Positions 35,658 to 45,009 of a DNA stretch of 64,000 bases are shown here, in pieces; position 1 is the stretch's first letter; the number at the start of each line of letters is the position of its first letter. The stretch spans positions 2,802,314 through 2,866,313 of the forward strand of contig NZ_CP036271.1 in the NCBI RefSeq assembly GCF_007745175.1, in the 5' to 3' direction. Both the position numbers and the translations under genes were made by a program. This DNA comes from Caulifigura coniformis. Its GTDB lineage: Bacteria; Planctomycetota; Planctomycetia; Planctomycetales; Planctomycetaceae. The notes beneath the pieces are model-generated. The model saw nothing but the letters and a program-made list of their open reading frames with translations, was not told the DNA's origin and ran no database searches.

Positions 35658-38255
35658 CTATTTCTTGAGCCGCTTTTCCAGCGTCGTCATCGTTTCCTTC
35701 AATGTGTACTCCAGGGAGTCGTCCTGGTCGTACACCAGCGACTCCACGGCGATGTCGAGTGCTTCGGGCACGCTGAAGAAACTCAGGGCACGCACCGCTT
35801 CCAGACGCACGCGCGGATGCTCGTCGTTCACCCGCGCCTGCAACAGCTTGAGGACCTCGGGAATCGAGTCGCGCCAGTAGCACAGCACCCGTACGGCCGC
35901 GGCCCTGACCCGCGGCTCGGGGGCGTTCAGCAGCCTGCCGAGAAGCGTCGCGTCGACGGCGTTGTGATGCTGCTTGACCCACAGCGCTTCAAGCAGGTGG
36001 TGTGCTTCCTCCGTATTGTTGATGTCCAGGCCGGCCGCCCAGGCGTCGAGGGCGTCAACGACGTCGGCCGTCGGCCGGCCGCGCAGCTCACGACGCACCC
36101 GATAACGTGTCCGGTACTCAGGCTCCTTCAACAGCGCGATCAGCGAAGCGATCGATGCCCCGTCGATCTTTGCCGGCGTCAGCAACGGCTTGTTCTTGTA
36201 CACGACTCGCCAGATCCGGCCGTGATTGTGATCGCGGTTGGGATCGCGGATCGAGTGCTGCATGTGCCCCACCAGCGGATTGAACCAGTCGCAGATGTAG
36301 AGCGTGCCATCGGGGGCGAACTGCAGGTCGACCGGCCGGAAGTTCGGGTCGCTCGACGCCAGCAGCGGCTCGACAGGATCCGCGTGAAAGCCCGAGCCTT
36401 CCTCCGACATCTTGTAGTTCAGCGTTCCCTGGAACCCGATGCAGTTGTTCAGCAGGTAGTTCCCTTGCAGCTCATCCGGGAACTGCCGGCTCGAAACGAA
36501 CTCGCAGCCGCAGGTCGGACGCCACTGCTTCACCAGGAACTGCTTCATGTTCGGATGCTTGTCCGGATAGTCGACGCTCCCGGAGAACGCCGTGGCGAAG
36601 TAGTTGGCCCCCCCCGAGGCGTCGGCGATGAACGTCTGTCCCCAGTGATCCCAGTTGATCCCCCACGGATTCGCAAATCCGTAAGAGACGAAGACGTCGA
36701 GCTTCTCCGTCTTCGGTTCGTAGCGGAAGAAGCCGGCGTCTTTCAGCCGTGTCGGTCCGTAGGGCGTTTCGATCTGGGTGTGGTGGAACGTCCCTTCACC
36801 GAAATACAGGTCTCCCCCCGGGCCCCATTCGAAGGCGTGCAGTGCGTGGTGCGAATCCGCCGAGTCGAACCCATGCGCCACGAGCGTGCGCACATCCGCC
36901 TTGTCGTCGCCGTTCGTATCCTTGAGGAACAGCAGGTTCGGCTGTGCTCCCACGTACGCCCCGCCGTCCCCCAGTTCGATCCCGGTCGGAAGATGCAGCT
37001 TGTCGGCGAAGACGGTCGACTTGTCCGCTTTCCCGTCACCGTTGGTGTCTTCCAGGATCAGGATCCTGTCGTCCGGCGTTTCGCCCGGGAGATAGCCGGG
37101 ATACGACGGCATCGTCGTCACCCACAGCCGCCCGCGGCTGTCGAAGGCGAACTGCACCGGGTTCTCCAGTTCCGGGAAGTCCACCTCGGAAGCAAACAGC
37201 TGCACCTCGAAACCTTCGGGAACCGTGAACTGCTGCGCCGACTCCTGCGGCGAGGTGATCTTGATTTCCTTCGTGAAGTTCGACGGCGTCGTGACGAAGT
37301 CGCCCGTCTTCGAATCGTCAATCTTCGGCGTGTCTCCCTTCGCCACCGCCCAGATCGCCCCGTCGCGAACTTCCGTCATCTTTCGCAGCTTGGCGAATTC
37401 CGCAGGGAAGTTGTCGACTCCGAAGGGCTTCTTGCGGCCGCCATAGATGTAGTACCCGTTGACGGCCCGATAGTCGTAAAACAGCAGCTTGTTCTTCTCG
37501 TTCACCGCCTGCCGGATCTTCGCGACGTCCTCCGCCTTCCCCGCGGCCGCCGCGCCGAACAGCGCGTCGGCGATCGCCCTGGCAAGCAGCTCATCCCCCT
37601 TCGCGGTGAGGTGGCAGCCGTTGATCGTGAGCGGCGTTTTCGCTTCATCGAACATCGTCAGGGTCGGCGTGAACAGGTCCACGAACCGGGTCTTCGTTTC
37701 CGCCGCGATCTTCTCCATCGCGTCGCAATACTTGCGGATATTCCCGTTGTTGTTCGCCCCGGCCAGGATCTTGCGGTCGATAAGGTCTTCGTTCGCGATC
37801 GGGGAAAACAGCACGAGGGTCGGCGGGGCAACGCCGTTGTATTTCGTGCTCGTCGTGTCGCTGATGAACTTCTTCAGGTCGGCCTCGAACTTCGGCAGTC
37901 CCTTGTCGCCGCCGAAGGATTCGTTGAAGCCGAAGAAGGCGAACAGCACCGACGGCTTCTGGTCGTTCAGCTCGAACCCGTGGTCCTGAAAATCCTTGGA
38001 ACGCGGGCGCAGCGTCAGCTCATCGGCCGACCACCCCAGGTTGCGGATCACCAGATCCAGCTGCGGATTCCGGCGATAGATCTCCGTCTCCAGCCCGCCG
38101 TCGTAGAGCATTCGCTCCGCCAGCGTGTTCCCGATGAAGACGATCCGGTCCCCCTTCTTCAGCGAAAGAAGCGGGTCGGCGGCGGCCGCAGCCGTCTGCA
38201 GAACCGCCGTCTGCACAACCAGGGAACAAAGGCACGCGGCGAGGCACAGTCGCAT
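35658..38255 (-). CDS. Secreted SGNH hydrolase fused to PVC-type membrane-bound dehydrogenase domain with HEAT-like repeats
   Basis: 865 residues from ATG 38255, starting with a signal peptide (ending AAAAA, about residue 25). Residues about 30-245 are an SGNH-type domain (DRIVFIGNTLAER, GFNESFGG, GCHLTAKGDELLARA). From about 330 comes the planctomycete membrane-bound dehydrogenase-type beta-propeller (FEVQLFASE, LWVTTMPSYPGY, GDLYFGEGTFHH). Residues about 690-865 hold HEAT-like repeats (PRVRAAAVRVL, PRVRLEAVRAL). Typical relatives end with a c-type heme domain containing CxxCH; none is present here. Predicted extracytoplasmic; the redox partner and substrate are unknown. Confidence 0.85.
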   Translation of the reverse strand: MRLCLAACLCSLVVQTAVLQTAAAAADPLLSLKKGDRIVFIGNTLAERMLYDGGLETEIYRRNPQLDLVIRNLGWSADELTLRPRSKDFQDHGFELNDQKPSVLFAFFGFNESFGGDKGLPKFEADLKKFISDTTSTKYNGVAPPTLVLFSPIANEDLIDRKILAGANNNGNIRKYCDAMEKIAAETKTRFVDLFTPTLTMFDEAKTPLTINGCHLTAKGDELLARAIADALFGAAAAGKAEDVAKIRQAVNEKNKLLFYDYRAVNGYYIYGGRKKPFGVDNFPAEFAKLRKMTEVRDGAIWAVAKGDTPKIDDSKTGDFVTTPSNFTKEIKITSPQESAQQFTVPEGFEVQLFASEVDFPELENPVQFAFDSRGRLWVTTMPSYPGYLPGETPDDRILILEDTNGDGKADKSTVFADKLHLPTGIELGDGGAYVGAQPNLLFLKDTNGDDKADVRTLVAHGFDSADSHHALHAFEWGPGGDLYFGEGTFHHTQIETPYGPTRLKDAGFFRYEPKTEKLDVFVSYGFANPWGINWDHWGQTFIADASGGANYFATAFSGSVDYPDKHPNMKQFLVKQWRPTCGCEFVSSRQFPDELQGNYLLNNCIGFQGTLNYKMSEEGSGFHADPVEPLLASSDPNFRPVDLQFAPDGTLYICDWFNPLVGHMQHSIRDPNRDHNHGRIWRVVYKNKPLLTPAKIDGASIASLIALLKEPEYRTRYRVRRELRGRPTADVVDALDAWAAGLDINNTEEAHHLLEALWVKQHHNAVDATLLGRLLNAPEPRVRAAAVRVLCYWRDSIPEVLKLLQARVNDEHPRVRLEAVRALSFFSVPEALDIAVESLVYDQDDSLEYTLKETMTTLEKRLKK

Positions 38256-38398
38256 GATCGAGGCTCGGAAGGGGAGCAACGGCTGGAAGGTGGGCTGTTC
38301 AACGGCGCCCCAGTGAAGTGGCGCCGCGGGACTGTCGATTCTGACGGTCCCGCAAACAGCATGCAAACCGGTTCAGGCCGCGGACCGGCCCCGGGACC

Positions 38399-41300
38399 TT
38401 ACACCGAAACCTTTCCCCACCGGCGGCCCAGCCACTTCGCCAGGCTGTCGAACAGCGAATAGCACACCGGCGTAATCAGCAGCGCCAGCAGCAGGCTGAA
38501 CACCTGCCCCCCCACGATCACCTTCGCCATGCTGGCCCGCGCTCCGGCTCCCGGTCCCTGGCCCACCGCAATCGGGATCATCGCCGCCACGAGCATCACG
38601 GTCGTCATCAGGATCGGCCGCAGACGCGTGTGGTTTGCCTCGATGATCGCCGCGTCCCGCTCCATCCCCGACGCCCGCAGCTCGTTCGACTTGTCGACCT
38701 GCAGGATGCCGTTCTTCTTCACAATGCCGATCAGCATGAACAGCCCGAACATGGCGTACAGATCCATCGGCGTGTTGAACAGGATCAGCGACAGCAGCCC
38801 GAACGGAATCGTCACCGGCAACGCCGCCAGGATGCTCACCGGATGCAGCCAGCTTTCGAACTGCGCCGCCAGGATCAGGTACATGAACAGGATGCTCATC
38901 CCCAGAGCGATCGCGAAATAGTACGCCGTCTCGCCGAGCGTTTTCGCCTGGCCGCCGAACGTCACCTCGTATTCCGGCGGCAGTTTCATCTCCGCGACGA
39001 TGGAGTTCGCCCGCTGCACCGCCTCCGACAGCGACACATCCTCGGGATGCGCTTTGATCATCACCGTGCGCTGACGGTTCAGCCGGTTGATCTGGCTCGG
39101 CCCGCGCGATTCATCCAGCGACGCCAGGCTCGTCAGCTGCACCAGCCCCGCGTTCGGAGAGGGAAGCATCAGCTGTTCCAGTGTCTGGGGATTGTCGCGG
39201 AACGATCGCTCAGCCCGCATCCACACGTCGTACTGCTCGCTGTCCTCTTTATAGCGCGACACGATCTGCCCGCCGACGAGGATGTTCAGGCTGCTGCTGA
39301 CCGTCTGGACCGGAATCCCCAGGTCGCTCGCCCGGTTCCGGTCGATCGCCACCTGCACCTCCGGCTTGCGGAGCGACAGCGTCGTGTCGACGTCCACCAG
39401 CCCCCGCACTTCCCGCAGCTTCGACACGATCGTGTCGGAATACTCCGCCAGTCTGTCGAGATCCGGACCCTGCAGGCTCATCTGGAACGTGCGGCTGTCC
39501 TGGCCCGTTGCCCCGATCGCCGACACGTCGGAGACCACGGTCCGCAACTCCGGATAGTCTTCCAGCACCCGCCGCGCGAGCTTCATGATGTCGAACTGCG
39601 TGTACTTCCGGGTCTCCAGTCCCTTGATCTGGATGTGGATCGAACCCCGCGTCACGTCTCCCTGCCCCTTGCCGCCCCCCGAGTTTTCACCGATGACGGT
39701 GAAACGATGCGCGACGCCCGGCAGGGCCGCCAGCCGATTCTCGATCTCCGTGAACACCGCGTTCGTACGTTCCAGCGTGTACCCCTCTGGTGTCTGCAGC
39801 GACACCTGAAACTCGCTCTGGTCGTCGCGCGGAACCAGGTTGACGGCCAGCCCCTTGAGGATGGGGAAGGTCGAGAACACCACCAGCACGCAGACGCCCA
39901 GCGTGATCAGTCGGTGACGCAGGGCCCACCGCAGCGCAATGCCATATCCGCCGTCCACCAGGCGGTAGATCCAGCCTGACTTCGACGACCCGTGCCCTCC
40001 GTGGGAATCCTCCAGCTTGAGGAACCGTGAACACAGCATCGGCGTCAGTGTGAACGAAACGAACAGGCTCATCAGGATCGCGAACGCGACCGTCAGTCCG
40101 AAGCTGCTGAAGAATCGGCCGACCATGCCTCCCATGAACGCCACCGGGAGAAAAATCACCACCAGCGACAGGCTCGTCGCCATCACCGCGAGCGCGATCT
40201 CGTTGGTCCCTTTCCGCGACGCGGTCATCGCATCAAGCCCCTCTTCTTCCATGTAGCGGAAGATGTTTTCGTGAACCACGACTGCATCATCGATCACGAT
40301 GCCGATTGCCAGGATCAGCCCCAGCATCGTGATGTTGTTCAGCGTGAACCCCATGTACTGCATGAACAGGAACGTGGGGATGATCGACGTCGGAATCGCG
40401 ACCGTGGCGATCAGCGTCGTCCGCCAGTCGCGGATGAACAGCATGATCGTCGCGGAGACCAGCACCGCCGCGAGCAGCAAGTGGAACTGCACTTCATGCA
40501 TCGACTCGCGAATGAAATGCGACTGGTCTTGGATGATTTCGATCTGGATATCCTCAGGGAGTGCCCCGCGGATTTTCTCCAGCCGCGCGAGAACCGCATC
40601 CGAAATGCCGACCGTGTTCGTCCCGGACTGCTTCTGCACGAACAGGCTGACCGCGTTCTCCCCGTCGAGCCGGCTCAACCCGCGCGGCACTTCAATCGAG
40701 TCTTCCGCGTAACCGATGTCCTGCAGCCGGATCAGGTAGTCCCCCGTCTTGGTGACCACCAGGTTGTTGAATTCCTGTGGCGTCTGAAACCGGCCCAGCG
40801 TCCTGAGCACCAGTTCCCGCGCCCCCTGGTCCACGATCCCCCCCGGCAGTTCGAGGTTCTGCGAAACCAGCGCCTGGCGGACGTCTTCCACCGAGACGCC
40901 GACCGCCGCCATCCTGTCCGTATTCAGTACGACGTTGATGGCCCGGCTCCGCCCTCCCGACATCGAAACCGCGCCCACGCCGGGAACCGTCTGCAGCTGT
41001 TCCTGCACCCGCCGCTTCGCGATCTCAGTGACCTCCCGGATGTCGCGCCGCCCCGATACGCCGATCGTCATGATCGGCGAAGCGTCCATGTCGAACTTGT
41101 TGACGACCGGCGCTTCCATTCCCTCCGGAAGCTGTTTGAGAATCGAGGTCACCTTGTCGCGCACATCCTGCGCCGCGACGTCGCCATCCTTCTCCAGCAG
41201 GAACTGGACCGTCAGCTGCGACAGCCCTTCACGCGTCGTCGACTGCAGCTGGTCGATGCCTGAAACCGTGTTGATCGCCTCTTCCAGCGGCTTGGTGACC

Positions 41301-41485
41301 GTCGCTTCCATCTCCTCGGCGCTCGCGCCGGCCACCGTCGCCGTCACCGACAGCACCGGGAAATCGACCTTGGGAAACAGGTCCACCCCCAGCTCGAAAT
41401 ACGCGACGGCCCCGAGGACCACCGGCATCGAAACCAGCACCCACGTGAAAACCGGCCGCCGGATACAGATTTCCGATATGTTCAC
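38399..41485 (-). CDS. RND efflux transporter, AcrB/HAE1-type permease
   Basis: 1028 residues with twelve expected membrane segments and two large periplasmic loops. The proton-relay Asp pair is in GIVIDDAVVVHENIF in TM4, and the N-terminal CIRRPVFTW block and a typical porter region follow. The HAE1-type RND pump expels drugs, detergents or organics, working with the adaptor encoded just upstream and an outer-membrane channel not seen here. The start overlaps the adaptor gene stop in an ATGA arrangement. The operon is preceded by a MarR gene with shared operator-like palindromes. Confidence 0.94.
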   Translation of the reverse strand: MNISEICIRRPVFTWVLVSMPVVLGAVAYFELGVDLFPKVDFPVLSVTATVAGASAEEMEATVTKPLEEAINTVSGIDQLQSTTREGLSQLTVQFLLEKDGDVAAQDVRDKVTSILKQLPEGMEAPVVNKFDMDASPIMTIGVSGRRDIREVTEIAKRRVQEQLQTVPGVGAVSMSGGRSRAINVVLNTDRMAAVGVSVEDVRQALVSQNLELPGGIVDQGARELVLRTLGRFQTPQEFNNLVVTKTGDYLIRLQDIGYAEDSIEVPRGLSRLDGENAVSLFVQKQSGTNTVGISDAVLARLEKIRGALPEDIQIEIIQDQSHFIRESMHEVQFHLLLAAVLVSATIMLFIRDWRTTLIATVAIPTSIIPTFLFMQYMGFTLNNITMLGLILAIGIVIDDAVVVHENIFRYMEEEGLDAMTASRKGTNEIALAVMATSLSLVVIFLPVAFMGGMVGRFFSSFGLTVAFAILMSLFVSFTLTPMLCSRFLKLEDSHGGHGSSKSGWIYRLVDGGYGIALRWALRHRLITLGVCVLVVFSTFPILKGLAVNLVPRDDQSEFQVSLQTPEGYTLERTNAVFTEIENRLAALPGVAHRFTVIGENSGGGKGQGDVTRGSIHIQIKGLETRKYTQFDIMKLARRVLEDYPELRTVVSDVSAIGATGQDSRTFQMSLQGPDLDRLAEYSDTIVSKLREVRGLVDVDTTLSLRKPEVQVAIDRNRASDLGIPVQTVSSSLNILVGGQIVSRYKEDSEQYDVWMRAERSFRDNPQTLEQLMLPSPNAGLVQLTSLASLDESRGPSQINRLNRQRTVMIKAHPEDVSLSEAVQRANSIVAEMKLPPEYEVTFGGQAKTLGETAYYFAIALGMSILFMYLILAAQFESWLHPVSILAALPVTIPFGLLSLILFNTPMDLYAMFGLFMLIGIVKKNGILQVDKSNELRASGMERDAAIIEANHTRLRPILMTTVMLVAAMIPIAVGQGPGAGARASMAKVIVGGQVFSLLLALLITPVCYSLFDSLAKWLGRRWGKVSV

Positions 41486-42915
41486 GGCGCCTGCTCCGCA
41501 TCCTGCGAGTCTGCCATCACGGTCGTCGGCCTCCGCGGCACGGCGTCCGAGGCGTCGGACGCCGACTCAGTGCGAATCGTCACCGCCGTCATGTTTGCCA
41601 GCGCCGATTGGCCGCTGGTGATCACCACCGCATCGCGGCCAAGGGGCGGACTGGCAATCTCCACCCAGTCGCGCGTCTGCATTCCCGGTTCGACGAGCAC
41701 CTCGCGCGCCTGGCCCCCTTCGGACAGAAACAGTTTCGTCACCCCGGCAAACGTCACGAGCGCCGAGTGCGGCACCGTCGCGCTGTCCGTCGATTGGGTC
41801 GTGTGCACGGTCGCCTTGGCAAAGCTTCCCGGTTTCAGCCGCCCGGCATCGTTCGCGACCTGCACCTCCACGTTGAACGTCCGTGTCTTGGCGTCGACGG
41901 ACGGGTTGATCAGAGTCACGACTCCCGGAAACGGATCGCGGTAGGCCGCCGTGAGCACGTCCGCAGTCTGTCCCAGTTTGATCTGGTCGCTGTGTCGCTC
42001 TGGAACCGGAATCCGCAGTTTTAACGTCTGATCCACCGCCAGCCGGCAGATTTCGTCCCCCTTCTTGACGAACGTGCCGTCCGACACCGACCGGCTGGTG
42101 ACGACATACGACACGCCCCCCTCCATGCCCGGAACCGGGCGATATAGCTGAGGGGCGAGGATCCGTGCGTCAGCCAGTTGTTGCTCGGCCACCGCCAGTG
42201 CCGAACGCCGCAGCTTCACCGTTGCCACGCTCGACTTGGCCATCAGCACCTGGTTGGCATGATCGGCCAGGGCGATGTTCAATTCGCTGAGGGCCGTGTC
42301 GAGTTGACTCGACGTCGTCGCATTCTCCGCGGCCAGCCGCTTCAGCCGATCGTATTTCGCCTGGGCATTGTCGACCTGGGCCTGCGCGAGCATCACGGTC
42401 GGAACGTTTTTGATCTCGAAACTCTCATCGGGAAGCGCCTGCAGTCCCAGCTTTGCCAGCTCGACTTCCAGGTTCCCCTGGGCCTGTTCCACCGCCAGCT
42501 GGAAGTCGACCGGATCGATTTCGAGAACGCAGTTGCCCGGTCGGACACGGTCCGAGACTTCGCTGCACAGCCGATGCACGCGTCCTTCGACTTTGCTGCT
42601 GATCACGATCTCTTCGTAGCCATACAGCGTTCCGACCGCCTCGAGCGATCGCTGCAGCGATCGGAACACGACCGGCTCCGCGGTCACCATGATTCCCGAC
42701 CGCGGGGCCGGCTCCGCCATGACCTCCGGCGGAAGTGCTTCCCGATCGTCGCGGGCCCACCCGCTGCCGCTGTAGACCCACCACCCCACCGTGGCCCCGA
42801 TCGCCAGCAGCCCCAGGAACGCCCGCTTCCAGGGGTTCCGCGGCTGTGGAGCGGTGGCGCCGTGTGTCCGTTGCGGAGCGGACGCGTCAGGTCCGCTGCC
42901 GGGTGAATTCGTCAT
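41482..42915 (-). CDS. RND periplasmic adaptor (HlyD/AcrA family)
   Basis: 477 residues from ATG 42915, with an N-terminal membrane anchor (FLGLLAIGATVGWW), then the lipoyl-like hairpin (EEIVISSKVEGRVHRL), an alpha-hairpin, beta-barrel (IPVPERHSDQIKLGQ) and membrane-proximal domains. It joins the inner-membrane RND pump to an outer-membrane channel. The stop overlaps the permease start. The 13-bp palindrome TTCGATGGTCGAA lies 83-95 bases upstream of this start, suggesting MarR control. Confidence 0.92.
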   Translation of the reverse strand: MTNSPGSGPDASAPQRTHGATAPQPRNPWKRAFLGLLAIGATVGWWVYSGSGWARDDREALPPEVMAEPAPRSGIMVTAEPVVFRSLQRSLEAVGTLYGYEEIVISSKVEGRVHRLCSEVSDRVRPGNCVLEIDPVDFQLAVEQAQGNLEVELAKLGLQALPDESFEIKNVPTVMLAQAQVDNAQAKYDRLKRLAAENATTSSQLDTALSELNIALADHANQVLMAKSSVATVKLRRSALAVAEQQLADARILAPQLYRPVPGMEGGVSYVVTSRSVSDGTFVKKGDEICRLAVDQTLKLRIPVPERHSDQIKLGQTADVLTAAYRDPFPGVVTLINPSVDAKTRTFNVEVQVANDAGRLKPGSFAKATVHTTQSTDSATVPHSALVTFAGVTKLFLSEGGQAREVLVEPGMQTRDWVEIASPPLGRDAVVITSGQSALANMTAVTIRTESASDASDAVPRRPTTVMADSQDAEQAP

Positions 42916-42997
42916 GGGACAACTTTCCCTGGAAACCAATTCAGTGGACGAGGTCGCGCCGCGGGGAAGCGTTCCTGAGACTTCCAGCGCCGGACTG

Positions 42998-43010
42998 TTC
43001 GATGGTCGAA
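42998..43010. promoter_or_regulatory. MarR operator candidate upstream of RND operon
   Basis: TTCGATGGTCGAA, a palindrome with 5-bp perfect arms. It is 12 of 13 bases identical to the palindrome at 43528-43540 in front of the MarR gene. It lies between the MarR stop and the adaptor start. Confidence 0.65.
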
Positions 43011-43030
43011 GGATGAGGGCAAAAAAAGGG

Positions 43031-43489
43031 CTAGTTCGCGGACGGGCTCAGTCGCTCGGCGCCTCTCTGGACGACCTTGCGGAAGATCACCAGCAAGGTC
43101 TCCTGCTCGTCCCTGGTCAGCGGATTCAGCATCGATCGGAAGAACCGTTGCCGGGCGTCGTGCAGTGCCCGATACGTCTTGCCCCCCCGTTCCGTCAGCT
43201 CGACGTGGACGATCCGGCGATCCGCCTCCGATCGCTGCCGCCGCACCAGTCCCTTCGCTTCCAGCCCGTCGATCAGCGTCGTCACCGAATTGACCGCCAG
43301 CGCGAGATGCTCGGCCACCACCCGCATCATCTGCGAACCGTCATCTCCCAGAAACGAGATCAGCCGCATCTCCTGGTGATTCAGGTCGGCATGGGGGCCG
43401 TTCGCCGCGGCGATGTCTGCGGCCTGGAACTGTTTCACGATGGCTTCCATCGCCAGGCCCAGCTCGGTCGCCCGTTGATCAAGGGTCAT
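43031..43489 (-). CDS. MarR-family transcriptional regulator
   Basis: 152 residues from ATG 43489 (a GTG two codons upstream is possible). A winged-helix dimer pattern: MRLISFLGDDGSQMMRVVAEHLALAVNSVTTLIDGLEAKGLVRRQRSEADRRIVHVELTERG shortened here to its key blocks, with the DRR wing at about residue 95. MarR proteins are usually repressors released by small aromatic or drug-like ligands. It sits directly before an RND operon on the same strand, and two matching palindromes suggest that it controls both itself and the pump. Confidence 0.9.
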   Translation of the reverse strand: MTLDQRATELGLAMEAIVKQFQAADIAAANGPHADLNHQEMRLISFLGDDGSQMMRVVAEHLALAVNSVTTLIDGLEAKGLVRRQRSEADRRIVHVELTERGGKTYRALHDARQRFFRSMLNPLTRDEQETLLVIFRKVVQRGAERLSPSAN

Positions 43490-43527
43490 CGCCACCCCGG
43501 GTTGAAAGGTTCGTTCATGGTGATTAG

Positions 43528-43577
43528 TTCGATAGTCGAATAATTCTATTATGGAACTGAATCCGGATTCGAGTCAA
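43528..43577 (-). promoter_or_regulatory. MarR gene promoter with palindromic operator
   Basis: On the minus strand TTGACT (43577-43572) and CATAAT (43553-43548) have an 18-base spacer; predicted +1 is near 43541. The palindrome TTCGATAGTCGAA at 43528-43540 immediately follows +1. It matches 42998-43010 except at one central base. Confidence 0.65.
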
Positions 43578-43724
43578 GATGTCCTGGACGCGGTTTCTCG
43601 CGCCTCCTCCATGCGCTCGCCCATTCCGCTGATTGCGGCCCGCGATAGACTGACGCCCCGGAGCGACGGTTCGCCCAGAAAACGGTCCATCCCCGGCATA
43701 TCACGCCGTCCAGAGGCCATTCCC

Positions 43725-44606
43725 ATGCGGTTTGCAGTCTGCGCCCTGCTGCTCACACTCGCCTCGGCCGTCGCCGCGGATGACCTGCCCGCCACCCCCG
43801 CCGTCCGGAAGGCCATCCCCGACCGGCTTGTCGTGCTCACCTTCGACGACTCCGCAAAGTCGCACTACACCATCGTTCGGCCGCTCCTCAAGCAGTACGG
43901 CTTCGGCGCCACCTTCTTCATCACCGAAGGCTTTGATTTCCCCACCAACAAGAAGGACTACATGACGTGGGACGAGATCCGGGAACTGCACGACGACGGC
44001 TTCGAGATCGGCAACCACACCCGCGACCACCTGGGCATTTCCGACAAGACGGTCGGCCGGCTCCCGGAACAGCTTCAGGCGATCGCCGACAACTGCCGCA
44101 CTCACGGAATTCCCGCTCCCGTCACCTTCGCCTGGCCCGGAAACGCGATGACCCCTGCCGCCTTTGAAACGCTCAAGGCCCACGGCATCCGGTTCGCCCG
44201 GCGCGGCGGAGCGCCCGAGTATCCCTACGACGAAGGACGTGGCTTCGCCTATGAGCCCGGCCTCGATGATCCGCTGATGGTCCCCTCGGCCGGCGATGCC
44301 CGGCCGAAATGGACGCTGCCCGATTTCATCCGCGCCGTCGACCAGGCCCGCGACGGCCGCATCGCCGTACTGCAGTTTCACGGCGTCCCCGATACGGCCC
44401 ACAACTGGGTCAGCAGCAGCCAGCAGAACTTCGAGGCCTACCTGAAGTACCTGCACGTCGAGCGCTATCGCGTCATCGCCCTGCGCGACCTTCAGGAGTT
44501 CGTCGACCCGGAAGTCGCCCCGGCCGACTATCGCCGCGTGATCGAATCACGTCGGGAAGCGCTGAATCCGCCGAAGACCGACACGACTCCCGGCAAGGAC
44601 AGGTGA
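43725..44606 (+). CDS. Secreted polysaccharide deacetylase (NodB-like)
   Basis: 293 residues with a signal peptide (MRFAVCALLLTLASAVAA). NodB motifs: LVVLTFDDS (Asp-Asp), FEIGNHTRDH (His-x3-His pair), a FAWPGN motif and a terminal VLQFHGVPD His block. Carbohydrate esterase 4 enzymes remove N- or O-acetyl groups from peptidoglycan, chitin or xylan; the substrate is not shown. The N-terminal start follows from the signal peptide; the frame from 43551 carries extra non-family residues. It is divergent from the MarR gene. Confidence 0.9.
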   Translation: MRFAVCALLLTLASAVAADDLPATPAVRKAIPDRLVVLTFDDSAKSHYTIVRPLLKQYGFGATFFITEGFDFPTNKKDYMTWDEIRELHDDGFEIGNHTRDHLGISDKTVGRLPEQLQAIADNCRTHGIPAPVTFAWPGNAMTPAAFETLKAHGIRFARRGGAPEYPYDEGRGFAYEPGLDDPLMVPSAGDARPKWTLPDFIRAVDQARDGRIAVLQFHGVPDTAHNWVSSSQQNFEAYLKYLHVERYRVIALRDLQEFVDPEVAPADYRRVIESRREALNPPKTDTTPGKDR

Positions 44607-45009
44607 CGTGCCCTGCGTCCCGCAACGGGAGGGGGCCCGAACACGCTTTCCGTCCGGCATCCCCGATTCCGGCCGCCTGCCGTTCGGCAAAGGCTTCCGC
44701 CAGGTCGTAAAAGAATCAGAAGGGGCGTGTGTTTTCGTCTCCCGAACGCGCCAGAGTTGGAGATTTTCCGCGTTGGTGGGAGAGAATTGTCTTTCACTCA
44801 GCGACGAGAATCAGCAAGATCGTGACTGAGTGTCGCATCGCAGGATTTCTGTCGGACGGGCCCGATTCAGGGCAAGCTGCGTTTCACTTCCAGCGCTCAC
44901 ACGTCTGTTCTGTCGATCAATCGCGTCCTGCTCGAAGATGTGCCCGGCCACCCTCGTCGAGCGGTGCTGTTGTCGGTGGCTGTTTGTCTCTTAAGTCAGA
45001 GGTAGTCCA
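44607..45009. other. Intergenic region before glycosyltransferase genes
   Basis: 403 bases without a convincing gene. A 7-bp inverted repeat (CACTCAG 44795-44801, CTGAGTG 44826-44832) is the clearest structure. The 3' end has a good ribosome site (AGAGGTAG) before ATG 45010. Possibly the promoter of the two-gene glycosyltransferase operon. Confidence 0.35.

Noticed and set aside
35817-38462. An 881-codon open frame on the plus strand
   Set aside because: Antisense to the SGNH/dehydrogenase gene, whose motifs and terminator are clear. The frame has no recognisable domain.
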